Assembly (NCBI GenBank): GCA_016291495.1
Contig: JAEEXI010000011.1
Coordinates: 1-64,000 of the forward strand
Direction: 5' to 3'
DNA length: 64,000 bases
Source: Prevotella sp.
GTDB taxonomy: Bacteria > Bacteroidota > Bacteroidia > Bacteroidales > Bacteroidaceae
The position numbers and the translations under genes were made by a program. Position 1 is the first letter of the stretch; every line of letters starts with the position of its first letter. The notes beneath the pieces were generated by a model. It made no database searches, was not told the origin of the DNA, and saw nothing but the letters and a program-made list of their open reading frames with translations. This document shows, piece by piece, positions 17,894 through 25,366 of this stretch.

Positions 17894-20080
17894 ATGAGAA
17901 AAACAATCATTACTAGCATGATGCTCTGCCTGTCAACAACCATAACATGGGCAGAGCAAGTCGTTATGGAAACCAAGAGCATTTCTATGGTGCTCGATGT
18001 GGTGAAAGGCTCACAGCCCAAGTATGTGTACTTCGGCGCCAAACTAAGTGCAAAAGAACTCCAGAATATACAAGCACCTGTAGAGGGACGCATGGATGCC
18101 TATCCTGCTTATGGTCTGAATACGCCTGCAGAAGCAGCCATCGCCATGCGCCATAGCGACGGCAACCTGTCTACCGCGCTCGTGGTGGAAGACATCCAAC
18201 GGTCGGGCAATACCACAACCATCCTGCTGAAGGACCCCGTCTACCCCATTGCCGTCAACCTAAAATACAAGGTATATCAGGAAGAGGATATGATAGAGGC
18301 ATGGACGGAGATTACCAATAATGAGAAACAGACTGTCACTCTGACAACCTTCGCTTCCGCTATGCTGCCCATCCGGCGAGGCGATGTATGGCTCAGTCAT
18401 TTCTACGGTTCATGGGCGAATGAGGCACGACTAGTGGAAGAGCCTCTGACACCAGGCCAAAAGGTTATCGTCAATAAGGACGGCACCCGCAATTCCCATA
18501 CCGACCATGGCGAAGTGATGTTCTCACTGGATGGTAAGGGACTGGAAAACGCCGGTCAGGTGATTGGTGCCGCGCTCTGCTATTCGGGCAACTACCGACT
18601 GAAAGTGACGACCGACGATACGGAATACCACTATTTCTTTGCAGGCATCAACGAAGACAACTCTGAATACCACTTGAAGAAAGGCGAGACATTCATCACG
18701 CCGAAGCTCGCCCTGACTTTCTCACAGCAAGGACTCTCCGGTGTCTCACGCAATTTCCACAAATGGGGACGTAAGTACATGCTGGCCCACGGCGACAAGG
18801 AACGCAAAATCCTGTTGAACTCCTGGGAAGGCGTCTATTTCGATATCAACCAAAAGGGTATGGATCAGATGATGGCAGACATCGCCTCGATGGGTGGAGA
18901 ACTCTTCGTTATGGACGACGGCTGGTTTGGCGACAAATATCCCCGTAAGACCGACAACTCGTCCCTAGGCGACTGGGTGGTCGATAAGAACAAACTGCCC
19001 GAGGGTATTGAGGGTCTGCTCCGCGATGCCAAGAAGCATGGTATCAAGTTTGGTATCTGGATAGAACCAGAAATGGCAAATACAACTAGCGAACTCTACG
19101 AGGCACACCCCGACTGGATTGTCAAGGCGCCCAAGCGTGATGCTGTCCTGGGACGCGGCGGCACACAGGTTGTCCTCGACTTGGCAAATCCGAAAGTACA
19201 GGACTTCGTATTCAGCATCGTCGACAATCTGATGACGAAATACCCGGAAATTGACTATATTAAATGGGATGCCAACATGCCGATTTTGAACCACGGCTCA
19301 CAGTACCTTACCATGAACGATCAAAGTCACCTATATATTGAGTACCACCGTGGCTTCGAGAAAGTATGCCAGCGTATACGTGCCAAATTCCCTGATGTCA
19401 CCATCCAGGCCTGTGCCAGCGGTGGTGGGCGGGCCAACTGGGGCGTCCTCCCCTATTTCGACGAGTTCTGGGTCTCCGACAATACGGATGCCCTACAGCG
19501 TATCTATATGCAATGGGGCACCAGCTATTTCTTCCCCGCTATCGCCATGGCAAGTCATATCTCCGCCACGCCCAACCACACCGTCTTCCGTACCACGGCA
19601 TTGAAATATCGTATCGATGTCGCCATGAGCGGACGCCTCGGCATGGAGATACAGCCCAAGAACATGACAGACGACGAGAAGGAACTCTGTCGCAAGGCTA
19701 TAGCAGAATACAAGCAGATTCGTCCCATCGTTCAGTTTGGTAACATCTACCGTCTCGTCTCGCCTTACGACAAGAAGGGATTAGCCTCCATGATGTATGT
19801 CACGGATGCAAAGGACAAGGCTGTATGGTATTGGTGGAAGACAGAGTCGTTCCAGAACGAGCACCTGCCGCGTGTCAAAATGGCCGGACTGGACCCCAGC
19901 CGCATGTATAAAGTGCATGAGCTGAACCGTATCGACCTCAAGCCATTGGCCGTTGAGGGCAAGTCGTTCAGCGGCGCCTACCTGATGAACCACGGACTGG
20001 ACATTCCCTACCGCAACGAGCCGGAATGGTCGAAGAAGAACGACTGGTCAAGCCGTGTCTTGCTGTTAGAGGCAGAATAA
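17894..20080 (+). CDS. Secreted GH36 alpha-galactosidase
   Basis: Hydrolyses terminal alpha-1,6-galactose from raffinose-type sugars or galactomannan. The 728-residue product starts with a signal peptide (MRKTIITSMMLCLSTTITWA), so it is periplasmic or surface exposed. The domains are an N-terminal beta-sandwich, a central TIM barrel and a C-terminal beta domain. Catalytic residues fit family GH36: nucleophile Asp459 in YIKWDANMP and acid/base Asp529 in FWVSDNTDA; NSWEGVYFD and DDGWFG motifs are also present. A longer frame starting at 17774 overlaps the kinase gene and is not used. It is 7 nt behind the kinases, an unusual operon partner, and its stop is followed at once by a 16-nt tandem repeat. 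Confidence 0.93.
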   Translation: MRKTIITSMMLCLSTTITWAEQVVMETKSISMVLDVVKGSQPKYVYFGAKLSAKELQNIQAPVEGRMDAYPAYGLNTPAEAAIAMRHSDGNLSTALVVEDIQRSGNTTTILLKDPVYPIAVNLKYKVYQEEDMIEAWTEITNNEKQTVTLTTFASAMLPIRRGDVWLSHFYGSWANEARLVEEPLTPGQKVIVNKDGTRNSHTDHGEVMFSLDGKGLENAGQVIGAALCYSGNYRLKVTTDDTEYHYFFAGINEDNSEYHLKKGETFITPKLALTFSQQGLSGVSRNFHKWGRKYMLAHGDKERKILLNSWEGVYFDINQKGMDQMMADIASMGGELFVMDDGWFGDKYPRKTDNSSLGDWVVDKNKLPEGIEGLLRDAKKHGIKFGIWIEPEMANTTSELYEAHPDWIVKAPKRDAVLGRGGTQVVLDLANPKVQDFVFSIVDNLMTKYPEIDYIKWDANMPILNHGSQYLTMNDQSHLYIEYHRGFEKVCQRIRAKFPDVTIQACASGGGRANWGVLPYFDEFWVSDNTDALQRIYMQWGTSYFFPAIAMASHISATPNHTVFRTTALKYRIDVAMSGRLGMEIQPKNMTDDEKELCRKAIAEYKQIRPIVQFGNIYRLVSPYDKKGLASMMYVTDAKDKAVWYWWKTESFQNEHLPRVKMAGLDPSRMYKVHELNRIDLKPLAVEGKSFSGAYLMNHGLDIPYRNEPEWSKKNDWSSRVLLLEAE

Positions 20081-20081
20081 T

Positions 20082-20113
20082 GTAATAACGACATCACGTT
20101 ATAACGACATTAC
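20082..20113. repeat. 16-nt tandem repeat in the GH36/MATE gap
   Basis: Two 16-nt units, GTAATAACGACATCAC (20082-20097) and GTTATAACGACATTAC (20098-20113), starting one base after the GH36 stop. 13 of 16 positions match. The join also creates the palindrome CGTTATAACG. Confidence 0.75.
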
Positions 20114-20162
20114 GAAAAAAGAAAACAAAGATCTTCTTGCCTACATCCGCGAAGGTCGTGCG

Positions 20163-21491
20163 ATGACACAGGCGGAAAAGCTTAACTTGATTGTCGAGTT
20201 GAGTATTCCCTCTATCTTGGCACAGTTGTCGAGCATCATCATGTTCTTTATCGACATGGCGATGGTAGGACACCTGGGTGCGCAGCAGTCTGCCTCCATC
20301 GGTCTTGTAGAGTCTTCCACATGGGTATTCTTCGGTTTGACCAGCGCTTGCTCTATGGGATTCTCCGTACAGGTAGCCCATGCCATCGGAGCCAACGACT
20401 TCAAGCGGGCACGGCGCATCCTCCGTCAGGCCTTCACCTGCTGCATCATCTTCAGCTGCATCCTGACGTTAGGTGCAATCTGCATTCACCAGCAACTCCC
20501 CTATTGGCTGGGAGGCAGTGATGAGATTGCCCACGATGCATCGCTCTACTTCCTCATCTTCTCGCTGGCCGTCCCCTTCTACCAGTTGGAAGGACTGGCA
20601 GGCTCCATGCTGAAATGTTCGGGAAACATGAAGATACCCAGCATGCTGAATATCTTGATGTGTTGTCTGGACGTGTTGTTCAACTATCTGTTCATCTACA
20701 CCATCGGACTGGGCGTGATGGGTGCAGCTATCGGCTCACTGCTCGCCATCTTTATCAGCATGCTACTGATGGTCTATTTCCTGTGGTTCCGCTCACCCAT
20801 CCTGTCGCTGAAAGGCAACAAGGGTTCCTTCCGTCCTACGGAAGATACCATCCGCACAGCCTTCAACATTGGCTTGCCGATGGGTTTCCAGCAACTACTG
20901 ATGGGAGGAGCACAGATTGTGAGCACGATGATTGTGGCACCCTTAGGCACCATTGCCATTGCAGCCAACTCGTTTGCCATCACCGCCGAGAGTATCTGCT
21001 ATATGCCAGGCTACGGTATTGCCGATGCAGCCACCACGCTCGTCGGACAAGGTATCGGTGCCGGACAGCGTCAGTTGACACGTTCCTTTGCACGACTGTC
21101 AGTGCTCTTCGGTATGATCGTGATGGCCTTCATGGGGGTTCTCCTGTATGTTTTCGCCCCTGAACTGATGGGACTGATGACGCCCGTCGAGGCTATCTGC
21201 GACATCGGCGCCCAGTCGTTACGCATTGGAGCATTCGCTGAACCCATGTTCGCAGCCTCCATCGTATGCTATGGCATCTTCGTAGGAGCTGGCGACACGC
21301 TGAAGCCCGCCATCATGAACCTGACAAGTATGTGGGCTGTACGACTGACTCTCGCTGCATGGCTGGCACCTATTTATGGTCTCCCAGGCGTCTGGACGGC
21401 CATGGCAATAGAACTGACCTTCCGAGGTGTCATCTTCCTCATACGCCTCTTCTTCGGAAATTGGATGGACAAGATGAGCAAAGCATCATAA
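20163..21491 (+). CDS. MATE family efflux transporter (NorM/DinF type)
   Basis: Inner-membrane multidrug exporter with about 12 TM helices, driven by Na+ or H+. The 442 residues from this ATG cover the two MatE repeats, with motifs SIPSILAQLSSIIMFFID and, in the second half, GLPMGFQQLLMGGAQ. The conserved reading clearly continues upstream of the ATG: codons from about 20110 give KKENKDLLAYIREGRAMTQ, similar to the usual N-terminus of Bacteroidales homologues, yet no ATG, GTG or TTG lies in frame there. The real start may therefore be a rare codon (an ATT is at 20109-20111), or the 16-nt repeat has replaced the original start. Probably co-transcribed with GH36, 82 nt upstream. Confidence 0.9.
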   Translation: MTQAEKLNLIVELSIPSILAQLSSIIMFFIDMAMVGHLGAQQSASIGLVESSTWVFFGLTSACSMGFSVQVAHAIGANDFKRARRILRQAFTCCIIFSCILTLGAICIHQQLPYWLGGSDEIAHDASLYFLIFSLAVPFYQLEGLAGSMLKCSGNMKIPSMLNILMCCLDVLFNYLFIYTIGLGVMGAAIGSLLAIFISMLLMVYFLWFRSPILSLKGNKGSFRPTEDTIRTAFNIGLPMGFQQLLMGGAQIVSTMIVAPLGTIAIAANSFAITAESICYMPGYGIADAATTLVGQGIGAGQRQLTRSFARLSVLFGMIVMAFMGVLLYVFAPELMGLMTPVEAICDIGAQSLRIGAFAEPMFAASIVCYGIFVGAGDTLKPAIMNLTSMWAVRLTLAAWLAPIYGLPGVWTAMAIELTFRGVIFLIRLFFGNWMDKMSKAS

Positions 21492-21662
21492 AAACAGCCC
21501 CTAGGATCACTCCTCGGGGCTGCATTACTTTTCTTTTCCTATTAATAACTAAAAACTTGCTTTCTCTAAAAACTAATACCTAACTACTAACCTAAAACTA
21601 CTAACTTAACCGATAATCGTTATCCTTCAATCTTTATTTACCTGTGATATTCCTCTGAATCA
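21490..21662 (-). ncRNA. Candidate small RNA B (promoter to terminator, no ORF)
   Basis: On the minus strand a TATCTTTG element (21675-21668) with a weak -33 (ATTG, 19 bp away) is followed by about 170 nt without a usable ORF and then a hairpin with T-tract (21495-21522). The body carries GGATAAC, a GATAA/TTATC mini-hairpin and a run of degenerate heptamers (CTAACTA, CTAACCT on the + strand). The same order of elements recurs in candidate A near 57.4 kb. Confidence 0.4.
21495..21522. terminator. Bidirectional terminator after MATE
   Basis: Stem CAGCCCCTAGG paired with CCTCGGGGCTG (one mismatch), loop ATCACT. A-tract on the left gives a T-tract on the minus strand; the + strand side is only moderately T-rich. 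Confidence 0.8.
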
Positions 21663-21729
21663 CGATGCAAAGATAAGCACATTCCGTGATGCGACAATGA
21701 AAAGAATGGATTTTCAATAAAAAAATGGC

Positions 21730-22581
21730 TTATTCTTGACCCAAATCAATATTTTGTGTGCGAGCACAGAGCGCATTCCCCACCATATTTGTCAAGTCGA
21801 AAAACTGCATAACTGTCAGTTGCTCAGGGCGTTTTGTCATGATTTCATGCTCAAAGAAGCCTTCCGGGGCAGAATTCGTAGAATTGAACAAAGGACGAAG
21901 GCTTACCCGCAGCATCTTGCGGCGCTGGTTAAAGGCTGTTTTCACCACCTTTTTAAACAGGTCTTCGTCACAATTCAAGTGCTGTACCTTATTCCGGGTC
22001 ATACGGATGACGGCACTCTGAACCTTGGGGGGCGGATTGAAGACAGAAGGTTCGACAGTAAAAAGATACTCCACGTCGTACCATGCCTGAATCAGCACAG
22101 AGAGAATGCCGTACGCCTTGTTCCCCGGCTCTGAAGCAATACGCAGGGCCACCTCACGCTGAATCATGCCCGTACAACAAGGTATCAAGTCGCGATTTTC
22201 CAACATCTTGAAGAATATCTGCGAGGATATGTCATACGGATAATTACCTGTCAGCACGAACTGCTGCCCAGCAAACAGCTGCCGCAAATCCATCCGCAGG
22301 AAATCACCCTCGATAATGGATGTTGACTGTTGACCATTAGCACTCAGTTCTTCCTTAAACAGTGTCTGCTTCAGATACTCCACACTCTCACGGTCAATCT
22401 CCACCACCTTGAAAGGACGGGGCTTCTCCACGAGATACTGCGTCATCACACCCATACCGGGTCCCACCTCCAGTACAGGAATGTCAGGACATGCATCCAC
22501 CGTGTCAGCAATCCTCTTGGCGATGGAAAGGTCAGTCAGGAAATGCTGACCCAGGTTCTTCTTAGGGCGTACTTGCTTCAT
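21730..22581 (-). CDS. rsmA: 16S rRNA dimethyladenosine transferase RsmA (KsgA)
   Basis: Dimethylates A1518 and A1519 of 16S rRNA during 30S biogenesis. The 283-residue product begins with the family signature KKNLGQHFLTD, followed by the SAM loop EVGPGMGVMTQYL, the acidic EIDRE, GDFL and the catalytic NYPY (about 113-116). At residues about 79-88 (SANGQQSTS) a heptamer repeat is translated in frame between two strands of the methyltransferase fold, at a site where homologues have a short loop. Otherwise length is slightly above normal, consistent with the insert. The ATG at 22581 sits 8 nt after a perfect promoter. Confidence 0.96.
   Translation of the reverse strand: MKQVRPKKNLGQHFLTDLSIAKRIADTVDACPDIPVLEVGPGMGVMTQYLVEKPRPFKVVEIDRESVEYLKQTLFKEELSANGQQSTSIIEGDFLRMDLRQLFAGQQFVLTGNYPYDISSQIFFKMLENRDLIPCCTGMIQREVALRIASEPGNKAYGILSVLIQAWYDVEYLFTVEPSVFNPPPKVQSAVIRMTRNKVQHLNCDEDLFKKVVKTAFNQRRKMLRVSLRPLFNSTNSAPEGFFEHEIMTKRPEQLTVMQFFDLTNMVGNALCARTQNIDLGQE
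22321..22348. repeat. Heptamer repeat inside rsmA
   Basis: Four 7-nt units: TGTTGAC twice, CATTAGC and ACTCAGT. Read on the minus strand it gives the loop SANGQQSTS. Same type as the rsgA, lpxB and dnaG inserts. Confidence 0.75.
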
Positions 22582-22589
22582 TTCGCAGA

Positions 22590-22620
22590 CAAAGGTAATG
22601 TAAATCTGCCGAAATACAAA
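22590..22620 (-). promoter_or_regulatory. rsmA promoter, near-leaderless
   Basis: On the minus strand TTTG (22620-22617), 19 bp, TACCTTTG (22597-22590), then 8 nt to the ATG. Predicted leader is only a few bases. Confidence 0.75.
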
Positions 22621-22657
22621 ATATATGTATTCATATTTCTATTTCCCAATGATTTAT

Positions 22658-22688
22658 TTTGCCGTTTCAGAATAATTCCGTAATTTTG
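22658..22688 (+). promoter_or_regulatory. Promoter of the 22698 gene
   Basis: TTTG (22658-22661), 19 bp, TAATTTTG (22681-22688), then 9 nt to the ATG at 22698. Arranged back to back with the rsmA promoter. Confidence 0.75.
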
Positions 22689-22697
22689 TCAGACGTT

Positions 22698-23684
22698 ATG
22701 AAAACCGGCAATGTCATCCTGAAGATACTTATGCCACTGGTCCTTGGCGGTGCCATCCTCTATTGGATGTATCGCGGTGAGAACTGGCAGCAAATCCGTC
22801 ATGTCATGACTGACGAGATGGACTGGACATGGATGCTGCTTTCGTTCCCTTTCGGCATACTGGCACAGATGTTCCGTGGCTGGCGATGGGGGCAGTCATT
22901 AGAACCCATCGGCGAACACCCTCGAACCTCTGTCAGCATTCACAGCATCTTCCTCTCGTATGCGGCATCACTGCTGATACCGCGCGTGGGAGAGTTCACG
23001 CGTTGCGGCGTACTGAAGCGCTATGATGGCATATCATTCCCGAAGGCACTGGGAACCGTTGTGACAGAACGAGCCATCGACTCCCTCCTGGTACTGGGCA
23101 TCACCGCCGTCGTGCTGCTCTTGGAGATGAGCACCTTCGGTATGTTCTTCCGCAAGACAGGTACCAACCTGCATACCATCCTTCATAACTTCTCGTGGGC
23201 AGGCTATCTGGTAGTCGCCATCTGCGCCATAGCCATCCTCATCCTGCTGCATTTCCTCCTGAGGAAACTCTCCATATATAATAAGGTGAAAGCCACGTTC
23301 TCCAACATCTGGCAAGGAGTCGTTTCCTTGCGGAACGTCCGCAACATCCCCCTCTTCATATTTTTTACCGTAGCCATCTGGATGAGTTATTTCCTGCACT
23401 ACTACCTCACCTTCTTCTGCTTCGACTTTACAGCAGATTTGGGTATCGGCTGTGCACTGGTAACATTTATCGTAGGCAGCATCGCTGTCATCGTGCCGAC
23501 GCCCAACGGCGCCGGTCCATGGCACTTTGCCGTGAAGACCATGCTCATCCTCTACGGTGTCGCTGATGAGCACGCTCTCTACTTCGTACTCATCGTACAT
23601 ACCGTCCAGACCATGCTCGTCATTGCCCTCGGCATCTACGCCTGGCTGGCACTCAACTTTACAAAAGTCAAGACTAACCCTTAA
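22698..23684 (+). CDS. Flippase-like integral membrane protein (UPF0104 / LPG synthase TM family)
   Basis: A 328-residue inner-membrane protein with about eight hydrophobic segments and the family landmarks RGWRWGQSLEP, the SYAASLLIPRVGEFTRCGVL stretch, TERAIDSLLVLG and the C-terminal PTPNGAGPWHFAVKTML. It corresponds to the lysylphosphatidylglycerol synthase membrane/flippase domain without a catalytic part, so it may translocate a lipid, but the substrate is unknown. ATG at 22698 is chosen because a promoter ends 9 nt upstream, which rules out the earlier frame start at 22659. pepD follows after 11 nt. Confidence 0.85.
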   Translation: MKTGNVILKILMPLVLGGAILYWMYRGENWQQIRHVMTDEMDWTWMLLSFPFGILAQMFRGWRWGQSLEPIGEHPRTSVSIHSIFLSYAASLLIPRVGEFTRCGVLKRYDGISFPKALGTVVTERAIDSLLVLGITAVVLLLEMSTFGMFFRKTGTNLHTILHNFSWAGYLVVAICAIAILILLHFLLRKLSIYNKVKATFSNIWQGVVSLRNVRNIPLFIFFTVAIWMSYFLHYYLTFFCFDFTADLGIGCALVTFIVGSIAVIVPTPNGAGPWHFAVKTMLILYGVADEHALYFVLIVHTVQTMLVIALGIYAWLALNFTKVKTNP

Positions 23685-23695
23685 ACTATTATACA

Positions 23696-25159
23696 ATGAA
23701 CGAGATTCAAAATCTGAACCCGCAGTGCATCTGGAAGAACTTCTATGCACTGACACAGGTGCCGCGTCCGAGCGGACATTTAGAGAAAGTACAGCAGTTC
23801 CTGCTAGACTTCGGTAAACAGGCTGGCGTAGAGGCCTTCAAGGACCCCGCAGGAAACATCGTGTTCCGCAAGACGGCCACACCAGGCTATGAGAACAGGA
23901 AGGGCGTGATCCTGCAGGCCCACATGGATATGGTGCCACAGAAAACGCCTGAGTCGAAGCATAACTTCGAGACCGACCCCATTGAACCGTGGATTGACGG
24001 CGAGTGGGTGAAGGCGAAGGGTACCACGCTGGGTGCTGACAACGGTCTGGGCGTAGCAGCCATCATGGCCATTATGGAGGCGAAGGACCTGAAGCACGGA
24101 CCCATCGACGCGCTGATTACGCGTGATGAGGAGACGGGTATGTTTGGTGCCAACGAACTGCCCGAGAACGAACTGCAGGGTGACATCCTGCTGAACCTCG
24201 ACTCCGAGCATTGGGGGAAGTTCGTCATCGGTTCGGCCGGTGGTATTGACGTCACCGCCACAATGGACTATCAGGAGGCTGACACCGATCCCGAAGATGC
24301 TGCCGTGAAGGTGACCATCAAGAATCTGAGAGGCGGACATAGCGGTCTGGAGATAAACGAAGGACGTGCCAATGCCAATAAACTAATGGTGCAACTGGTG
24401 CGTGAGGCCATCGAAGAGACAGAGGCTCGTCTGGCTTCGTGGAATGGCGGTAATATGCGTAATGCTATCCCCTTCAAGGCTGAGGTGGTGCTGACACTGC
24501 CCAAGGAGAATGTTGCTGCCCTGAAAGAGATTGCCGACGACTGGAAGGAGACCTTCAACGACGAGTTTAAGCTCATCGAGCCACAGGGCGTCGAGGTGAT
24601 TGTCGAAGAGGTGGCTACCCCTGCCAAAGAGGTTCCCGTGGAGATTCAGGACAATCTGGTGAATGCCATCTACGGCTGTCACGACGGTGTTATCCGCTTT
24701 ATTCCTGCCTACCCCAGCGTCGTAGAAACCTCGTCGAACCTCGCCATCATCAATATCGGTGAGGGCAAGGCTGCCATCAAGATTCTGGCTCGTTCGAGTC
24801 GTGAGGATATGAAGGACTACGTGGCTACCATGCTGGAGAGCTGCTTCAACATGGCAGGCATGAAGGTAGAGACGAGCGGCTCGTATGGCGGATGGGACCC
24901 CAATCCCGACAGCGAAATCCTACACCTATTATTAAAAGAATATAAGGAACTGTTCGGTAAGGACGGTATCATTCAGGTAGACCACGCTGGTCTGGAGTGC
25001 TCGGTCATCCTGGGCAAGTATCCTTGGTTGGACGTCGTGAGCCTCGGTCCGACGATGAAGTCGCCACATACCACACAGGAGCGTGCACTCATCGAGACAG
25101 TAGCACCCTTCTGGGAGCTGCTGAAGAAGACATTGGCAGACGTGCCAGTTAAAGGTTAA
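23696..25159 (+). CDS. pepD: Cytosolic aminoacyl-histidine dipeptidase (M20C, PepD)
   Basis: Zinc dipeptidase of broad specificity. The 487-residue product has the M20 metal motifs in order: LQAHMDMVP (His and Asp of the zinc pair), LGADNGLGVA, the catalytic DEETGMFGA (Glu-Glu), LNLDSEHWG and GGHSGLEINEGRANAN from the dimerisation/substrate domain, then HAGLECSVIL and SPHTTQERA near the end. Length is normal for PepD (about 485). The last codons and stop (VKG then TAA) are supplied by a heptamer repeat that continues into the intergenic region. It is the second gene of an operon with the flippase-like protein. Confidence 0.95.
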   Translation: MNEIQNLNPQCIWKNFYALTQVPRPSGHLEKVQQFLLDFGKQAGVEAFKDPAGNIVFRKTATPGYENRKGVILQAHMDMVPQKTPESKHNFETDPIEPWIDGEWVKAKGTTLGADNGLGVAAIMAIMEAKDLKHGPIDALITRDEETGMFGANELPENELQGDILLNLDSEHWGKFVIGSAGGIDVTATMDYQEADTDPEDAAVKVTIKNLRGGHSGLEINEGRANANKLMVQLVREAIEETEARLASWNGGNMRNAIPFKAEVVLTLPKENVAALKEIADDWKETFNDEFKLIEPQGVEVIVEEVATPAKEVPVEIQDNLVNAIYGCHDGVIRFIPAYPSVVETSSNLAIINIGEGKAAIKILARSSREDMKDYVATMLESCFNMAGMKVETSGSYGGWDPNPDSEILHLLLKEYKELFGKDGIIQVDHAGLECSVILGKYPWLDVVSLGPTMKSPHTTQERALIETVAPFWELLKKTLADVPVKG

Positions 25160-25182
25160 TGGTTAAAGGTTAACGGTTAATG
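25148..25182. repeat. Heptamer repeat across the pepD stop codon
   Basis: Five 7-nt units: GTTAAAG, GTTAATG, GTTAAAG, GTTAACG and GTTAATG. The pepD stop (TAA, 25157-25159) lies within the second unit. Confidence 0.85.
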
Positions 25183-25185
25183 TTA

Positions 25186-25222
25186 AAAAATCGCGGATTT
25201 GTTTGGCAAATCTGCGATTTTT
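25186..25222 (+). terminator. pepD terminator overlapping the corA promoter
   Basis: A 16-bp stem with one G-T pair (AAAAATCGC-G-GATTTG with its complement), loop TTTGG, ending in a T-run. The -33 TTTG of the next promoter lies in the loop. Confidence 0.9.
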
Positions 25223-25233
25223 GTTTACCTTTG
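25202..25233 (+). promoter_or_regulatory. corA promoter
   Basis: TTTG (25202-25205), 20 bp, TACCTTTG (25226-25233), followed by CA. The transcript would have a leader of about 125 nt. Confidence 0.75.
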
Positions 25234-25261
25234 CAGGCATATAAATCAAATTAGTAACAAA

Positions 25262-25297
25262 ATGGACGATTACCCGGCGAATCATTACAATTCGTAA
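25262..25297 (+). CDS. Possible corA leader peptide (11 residues)
   Basis: A short ORF, MDDYPANHYNS followed by TAA, begins about 22 nt after the predicted transcription start. Its 3' half runs through the first leader hairpin. Short Pro- or acid-containing leader peptides control Mg2+ transporter genes in enterobacteria (mgtL, corL); whether this one is translated is unknown. No ribosome-binding site is visible, as is normal here. Confidence 0.35.
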   Translation: MDDYPANHYNS

Positions 25298-25363
25298 GGC
25301 GTGAGGAAAGCAGGCAAGACCGCTAATCCTCTTGCCGCTAAGACCGTTTTTTAAAGGATTAGC
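25278..25363 (+). promoter_or_regulatory. Structured corA leader with competing hairpins
   Basis: Three pairings are visible: CGAAT/ATTCG (25278-25294), GGCAAGA/TCTTGCC (25313-25336) and GCTAATCC/GGATTAGC (25322-25329 with 25356-25363). The left arm of the third is the loop of the second, so the two would interfere or form a pseudoknot. The last pairing ends 3 nt before the corA ATG and would hide the start region. It does not match a riboswitch I recognise. Confidence 0.45.
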
Positions 25364-25366
25364 ATC

